From positions 1-16,167 of the forward strand of contig CAMLKC010000021.1 of the NCBI GenBank assembly GCA_946480595.1: a stretch of DNA of 16,167 bases, in the 5' to 3' direction. This document shows positions 13,252-16,167 of this stretch, piece after piece (the first letter of the stretch is position 1; every line of letters starts with the position of its first letter). The notes beneath the pieces were generated by a model. That model made no database searches, was not told the DNA's origin, and saw only the letters and a program-made list of their open reading frames with translations. The stretch is from an uncultured Candidatus Saccharibacteria bacterium. GTDB lineage: Bacteria; Patescibacteria; Saccharimonadia; Saccharimonadales; CAMLKC01. Both the position numbers and the translations under genes were made by a program.

Positions 13252-15138
13252 ATGGGTAAAATTATCGGAATCGACCTTGGTACAACCAACAGCGCCTTTG
13301 CCTACTTGGTTGCAGGTAAGCCAGAAGTCATCGCAAATGCCGAGGGCAACCGCACGACTCCAAGTGTCGTAGCTATTAACAAAAACGGCGAACGCCTAGT
13401 TGGACAGGTAGCTCAGCGCCAGCGCGTCACTAACGCCAAGAACACTATCTATGGTGTAAAGCGTCTTATCGGCCGTAAGTTCAGCGACGATGAAGTTCAA
13501 AAAGACCTCGACATTATGCCATATGAAATCGTTAAAAAAGGCGATGGCGTTGCCGTAAAGATGGGCGACAAAGAGTACACGCCAGAAGAAGTTTCGGCCA
13601 TGATCCTCTCAAAGATCAAAGCCGACGCCGAAGCGTTCCTTGGCGAAAAGGTGTCAGAGGCGGTTATTACCGTCCCTGCGTACTTTGACGACAGCCAGCG
13701 CCAGGCAACCAAAGACGCTGGTAAGATCGCCGGTCTTGAGGTTAAGCGTATTATCAACGAGCCGACAGCAGCTGCGCTTGCGTACGGTCTTGAAGGTAAA
13801 AAAGAAGAGAAGATCGTTGTCTTTGACCTTGGTGGAGGTACGTTCGACGTTTCCGTGCTCGAGCTCGGCGACGGCGTGTTCGAAGTCCGTTCAACCAACG
13901 GTGACACGCACCTTGGTGGTGAAGACTTTGACAACCGTATCGTCAACCACTTCATCGACGTTTTCAAAAACGAAGAAGGTATCGACCTCAAAAATGACAA
14001 AGCTGCCATGCAGCGCCTTAAAGACGAAGCTGAAAAAGCGAAAAAAGAGCTTTCTAGCACGCCTGAGTACGAAATCAACCTGCCGTTTATTACCGCTGAC
14101 GCCGATGGTCCAAAGCACTTTGAGTACAAGCTGACCCGCTCTAAGCTTGAAGACCTCGTGAAAGACCTGATTGACCGCTTGGCGGGACCTGTCGAAAAGG
14201 CGCTCAAGGACGCTGACATGACGACAAGCGACATCAACGAAATCGTCCTGGTTGGCGGTATGACCCGTATGCCAGCCGTCGTTGAAAAGGTAAAAGCTAT
14301 CTTTGGCAAAGATCCGCTTAAGGGTGTGAACCCCGACGAAGTCGTTGCCGTTGGTGCGGCTATCCAGGGCGGTGTGCTTCAGGGTGACGTCAAGGACGTA
14401 CTGCTCCTCGACGTGACACCGCTTTCACTTGGTATCGAAACTATGGGCGGCGTTTCTACCAAGCTGATCGAGCGCAATACGACTATTCCAACCAGCAAGA
14501 GCCAGACCTTCTCGACTGCTGCTGACAACCAGCCGCAAGTAGAGATTCACGTCCTGCAGGGTGAGCGCGAGATGGCCAGTGACAACAAGTCACTCGGTAC
14601 GTTCGTACTTGATGGTATTGCTCCAGCGCCACGCGGCGTTCCGCAGATCGAGGTAACCTTTAGCCTTGACGCCAACGGCATCCTTAATGTCACCGCCAAA
14701 GACAAGGGAACGGGCAAAGAAAACTCTGTTACCATTCAAGACAGTGGCAACATGAGCAAAGAAGACATCGAAAAGGCGCAAAAAGAAGCCGAAGCTCACG
14801 CTGATGAGGACAAGAAAAAGCGAGACGCCGTCGATGCCCGCAACACGCTTGAAAACGCGATCTACCAGGCTGAAAAAATGCCCGACGAGTACAAAGACAA
14901 GATTTCTGAAGAGGACGTAAAGATCATCAAAGAAGCTGTCGAAGAAGCGAAAAAGCACGAAAAGTCTAACGACAAAGAAGAGCTGGAGGCAGCTGCCAAA
15001 GCCCTGATGGAAAAGCTTCAGACTGTCGGTGCCAAGCTTTACGAAGCTGCCGCTAAAGAAGAAAAACCAGAAGCTACGGCTGAAGACAAAAAAGAAGACG
15101 GCCCCGTAGAAGGCGAAGTTGTCGACGAAAAGAAGTAG
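13252..15138 (+). CDS. dnaK: Chaperone DnaK (Hsp70)
   Basis: DnaK binds exposed hydrophobic stretches of unfolded proteins in an ATP-driven cycle with DnaJ and GrpE. The 628-residue protein has GIDLGTTNS (6-14), the phosphate-binding [11 protein letters not shown] (191-201), [10 protein letters not shown] (332-341), the linker [13 protein letters not shown] (382-394), a beta substrate domain to about 500, a helical lid and an acidic tail ending [12 protein letters not shown]. The ATPase domain includes the segment around [18 protein letters not shown] (69-86), which Gram-positive DnaKs lack, fitting a non-Firmicute lineage. The SD AAGGAG (13237-13242) lies 9 nt before the ATG. Expression should be controlled by HrcA through the two CIRCE elements upstream. 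grpE is nearby but in a separate operon, and dnaJ is not in the window. A terminator follows directly. Confidence 0.98.
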   Translation: MGKIIGIDLGTTNSAFAYLVAGKPEVIANAEGNRTTPSVVAINKNGERLVGQVAQRQRVTNAKNTIYGVKRLIGRKFSDDEVQKDLDIMPYEIVKKGDGVAVKMGDKEYTPEEVSAMILSKIKADAEAFLGEKVSEAVITVPAYFDDSQRQATKDAGKIAGLEVKRIINEPTAAALAYGLEGKKEEKIVVFDLGGGTFDVSVLELGDGVFEVRSTNGDTHLGGEDFDNRIVNHFIDVFKNEEGIDLKNDKAAMQRLKDEAEKAKKELSSTPEYEINLPFITADADGPKHFEYKLTRSKLEDLVKDLIDRLAGPVEKALKDADMTTSDINEIVLVGGMTRMPAVVEKVKAIFGKDPLKGVNPDEVVAVGAAIQGGVLQGDVKDVLLLDVTPLSLGIETMGGVSTKLIERNTTIPTSKSQTFSTAADNQPQVEIHVLQGEREMASDNKSLGTFVLDGIAPAPRGVPQIEVTFSLDANGILNVTAKDKGTGKENSVTIQDSGNMSKEDIEKAQKEAEAHADEDKKKRDAVDARNTLENAIYQAEKMPDEYKDKISEEDVKIIKEAVEEAKKHEKSNDKEELEAAAKALMEKLQTVGAKLYEAAAKEEKPEATAEDKKEDGPVEGEVVDEKK

Positions 15139-15154
15139 ACCCTTCTGTCCCTAA

Positions 15155-15188
15155 AAAAATCCCGCATCCGCTTGGTTGTGGGATTTTT
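15155..15188 (+). terminator. Intrinsic terminator of dnaK
   Basis: AAAAATCCCGCA (15155-15166) pairs with TGTGGGATTTTT (15177-15188) around a 10-nt loop (12 bp with one G-U), ending in a T-run. The A-rich left arm means it could also act in the reverse direction. Confidence 0.9.
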
Positions 15189-15190
15189 GT

Positions 15191-15219
15191 TTGACACAGC
15201 TACATATTAGGTGTATATC
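15191..15219 (+). promoter_or_regulatory. Promoter of the HD-domain gene
   Basis: TTGACA (15191-15196), a 17-nt spacer and TATATC (15214-15219), starting right after the dnaK terminator. It predicts a start near 15226. Confidence 0.65.
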
Positions 15220-15231
15220 TTATGAAAAGCG

Positions 15232-15254
15232 AAGTCGGACAAAAACGACTTTTT
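15232..15254 (+). terminator. Attenuator-like hairpin in the leader of the HD-domain gene
   Basis: AAGTCG (15232-15237) pairs with CGACTT (15246-15251) around an 8-nt loop and runs into TTTTT (15250-15254). It lies within the first 30 nt of the predicted transcript and ahead of the GTG at 15280, so it could cause early termination. The stem is short. Confidence 0.4.
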
Positions 15255-15279
15255 ATTATTCCAAAAAGGCAGGTGACGC

Positions 15280-15723
15280 GTGGCAACATTGGAGCGGGCA
15301 ATTCAGATAGCACACGAAGCACATGACGGCCAGTTGCGCCGTGACGGCGGACCGTATGTACGCCATCCACTACGGGTCATGGCCCGACTAGCAGCAGCTG
15401 GCTATTCGGAAAAAGCTCAGATGGCTGCAGTTTTACATGACGTCGTGGAGGATAGCGAGTGGACGCTCGAAGATCTTCGCCGCGAAGGCTTTGACGAAGA
15501 GGTCGTCGATACCGTAGACCGCGTTACCAAACGAGAAGGAGATACTGACGAAACAGTCATGGCACGGGTGATCGGACATCCGCTTGCTGAGCCGCTCAAA
15601 GAAAAAGACATGGATGACAACTACGAAGATAATCCAACCGAAAAGCAAAAAAGAAAGATTGATCGCCGCCGTGCAATACTTGCCATGGCCCGGACGGCAA
15701 CGCAGGCTCAAGTCGCTATTTAA
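15280..15723 (+). CDS. Small HD-domain protein, probable alarmone-type hydrolase
   Basis: This 147-residue protein consists of the HD metal-dependent phosphohydrolase domain of RelA/SpoT relatives, without a synthetase domain. The expected Mn ligands are present: His29 in YVRHPLRV, His53-Asp54 in AAVLHDVVEDSEW, and Asp110 in LKEKDMDDNYED, which takes the place of the ADRLHN motif. Such stand-alone enzymes (MESH1/SAH type) remove pyrophosphate from (p)ppGpp, but other nucleotide substrates are possible. It is slightly short compared with MESH1 (about 180 residues). The start is GTG at 15280, directly after AGGCAGGTGA (15267-15276), and the first residues MATLERAIQIAHEAHDGQ fit the family start. 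It has its own promoter and a leader hairpin, and no partner synthetase is in the window. Confidence 0.87.
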   Translation: MATLERAIQIAHEAHDGQLRRDGGPYVRHPLRVMARLAAAGYSEKAQMAAVLHDVVEDSEWTLEDLRREGFDEEVVDTVDRVTKREGDTDETVMARVIGHPLAEPLKEKDMDDNYEDNPTEKQKRKIDRRRAILAMARTATQAQVAI

Positions 15724-15765
15724 AAAATAAATACGCGCATACTTTCCCCTTTTGTGTCCAAGGAG

Positions 15766-15771
15766 TACAAT
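15766..15771 (+). promoter_or_regulatory. -10 of the carbon-nitrogen hydrolase gene
   Basis: TACAAT is followed by an A-rich stretch and a leader of about 39 nt. No convincing -35 is seen. Confidence 0.4.
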
Positions 15772-15816
15772 AAAAATAAGCTTTGAGAGGCGAAAACACA
15801 AAAAAGAGGAGAAGGT

Positions 15817-16167
15817 ATGAGTTCACTAAAAGTGGCCGTGTCGAACATGAAAATAACGGCTGATTGCCGCGAAAACAGCAAGAATATTCAAGAATTAATG
15901 AGAAGAGCAGCCGAAAAGGGTTGTACGCTGGTTCAATTTCCCGAGGGGGCACTGAGCGGCTACGCGAAAGAGCAAATAGAAACCTGGGCCGATGTTGACT
16001 GGATCGCGCTGGAAGATGAGCTCGACGCTATAAAGAGTGCGGCCAAGCGCTTTAATATCTGGGTGGTCGTCGGCAGCACCTATCGCCTGCCCGAACCCGA
16101 CTGGCCGAATAATTCACTGTATGTCATATCTGCCGGCGGCGAGGTAGTTGCACGGTATGACAAAAGA
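15817..16167 (+). CDS. Carbon-nitrogen hydrolase (nitrilase superfamily), 5' part only
   Basis: Members cut non-peptide C-N bonds of amides, nitriles or carbamoyl groups with a Glu-Lys-Cys triad. The 117 visible residues show the family start LKVAVSNMKITAD, the typical repeat of A..G..LV.FPE in GCTLVQFPEGALSGY (Glu43 is the catalytic base), the strand WVVVGSTYR (82-90), NNSLYVISAGGEVVARYDK and the catalytic Lys at 116. The Cys lies beyond the window edge, so the substrate class (amidase, N-carbamoylputrescine amidase-like, NAD synthetase glutaminase and others) cannot be set. ATG at 15817 follows a strong purine-rich SD (GAGGAGAAGG, 15806-15815). The preceding gene ends about 90 nt upstream, with a separate -10 between. 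Confidence 0.93.
   Translation, partial: MSSLKVAVSNMKITADCRENSKNIQELMRRAAEKGCTLVQFPEGALSGYAKEQIETWADVDWIALEDELDAIKSAAKRFNIWVVVGSTYRLPEPDWPNNSLYVISAGGEVVARYDKR

Noticed and set aside
13497..14309. Open frame of 270 codons on the minus strand inside dnaK
   Set aside because: It is antisense to the dnaK ATPase domain, Ser-rich with no family motif, and best explained as a shadow frame.
15222..15326. 34-codon frame just after the -10 of the HD-domain gene
   Set aside because: It overlaps the leader hairpin and the HD gene, has no recognisable features and no SD. It could be a leader peptide, but the evidence is too thin.
1..16167. tRNA, rRNA, CRISPR, insertion sequence or prophage features
   Set aside because: No repeat-spacer pattern, transposase, cloverleaf with CCA-like end, or terminal inverted repeats were seen in any intergenic stretch.

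Overview
The window looks like a chromosome segment from a small-genome bacterium of the Patescibacteria (Candidate Phyla Radiation), most likely a Candidatus Saccharibacteria (TM7) relative. This placement is inferred. TGA is used as an ordinary stop (for example at 441-443, 897, 4967-4969 and 12732-12734), which argues against the Gracilibacteria/Absconditabacteria code. Genes are tightly packed, several universal proteins are shortened or divergent (a 235-residue HrcA, a 282-residue TilS, a guanylate-kinase relative with a changed P-loop), and promoters often sit directly on the start codon. Every confident gene is on the + strand except one small, GC-rich gene at 12813-13019.

Left part (1-2627): the 3' end of an unidentified gene, an orphan tryptophan-rich small gene, then a translationally coupled pair made of an 88-residue protein and a Y-family DNA polymerase with a clamp-binding motif, preceded by a leader of about 150 nt that can fold. 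Next (2670-4969) come two tandem type IV pilin-like genes, each with its own promoter, a 57-residue membrane miniprotein, and tilS, which overlaps the miniprotein by ATGA.

Middle (5040-11192): ftsH (membrane AAA protease) and murJ (MOP-type flippase) probably form one unit. lepA (EF4) and the guanylate-kinase-like gene follow, each with its own promoter.

Right part (11189-15188): a heat-shock locus. hrcA and grpE form an operon driven by a promoter whose -35 lies inside a CIRCE operator. A leaderless orphan gene and the reverse-strand GC-rich gene come next, and then dnaK with two tandem CIRCE-type operators and an intrinsic terminator. No dnaJ is seen here. The window ends with a small HD-domain (alarmone-hydrolase-like) gene behind an attenuator-like hairpin and the start of a carbon-nitrogen hydrolase gene.

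The most distinctive signal is regulatory. Four genes (second pilin, guanylate-kinase-like, hrcA and the orphan at 12465) have exactly 6 nt between the -10 hexamer and ATG, which predicts leaderless transcripts, whereas downstream operon genes and dnaK carry Shine-Dalgarno (SD) sequences. HrcA control appears to work by placing the -35 element within the 9-nt CIRCE spacer at both hrcA and dnaK. I see no tRNA, rRNA, CRISPR array, insertion sequence or classical mobile element, and no gene-free stretch longer than 300 bases.
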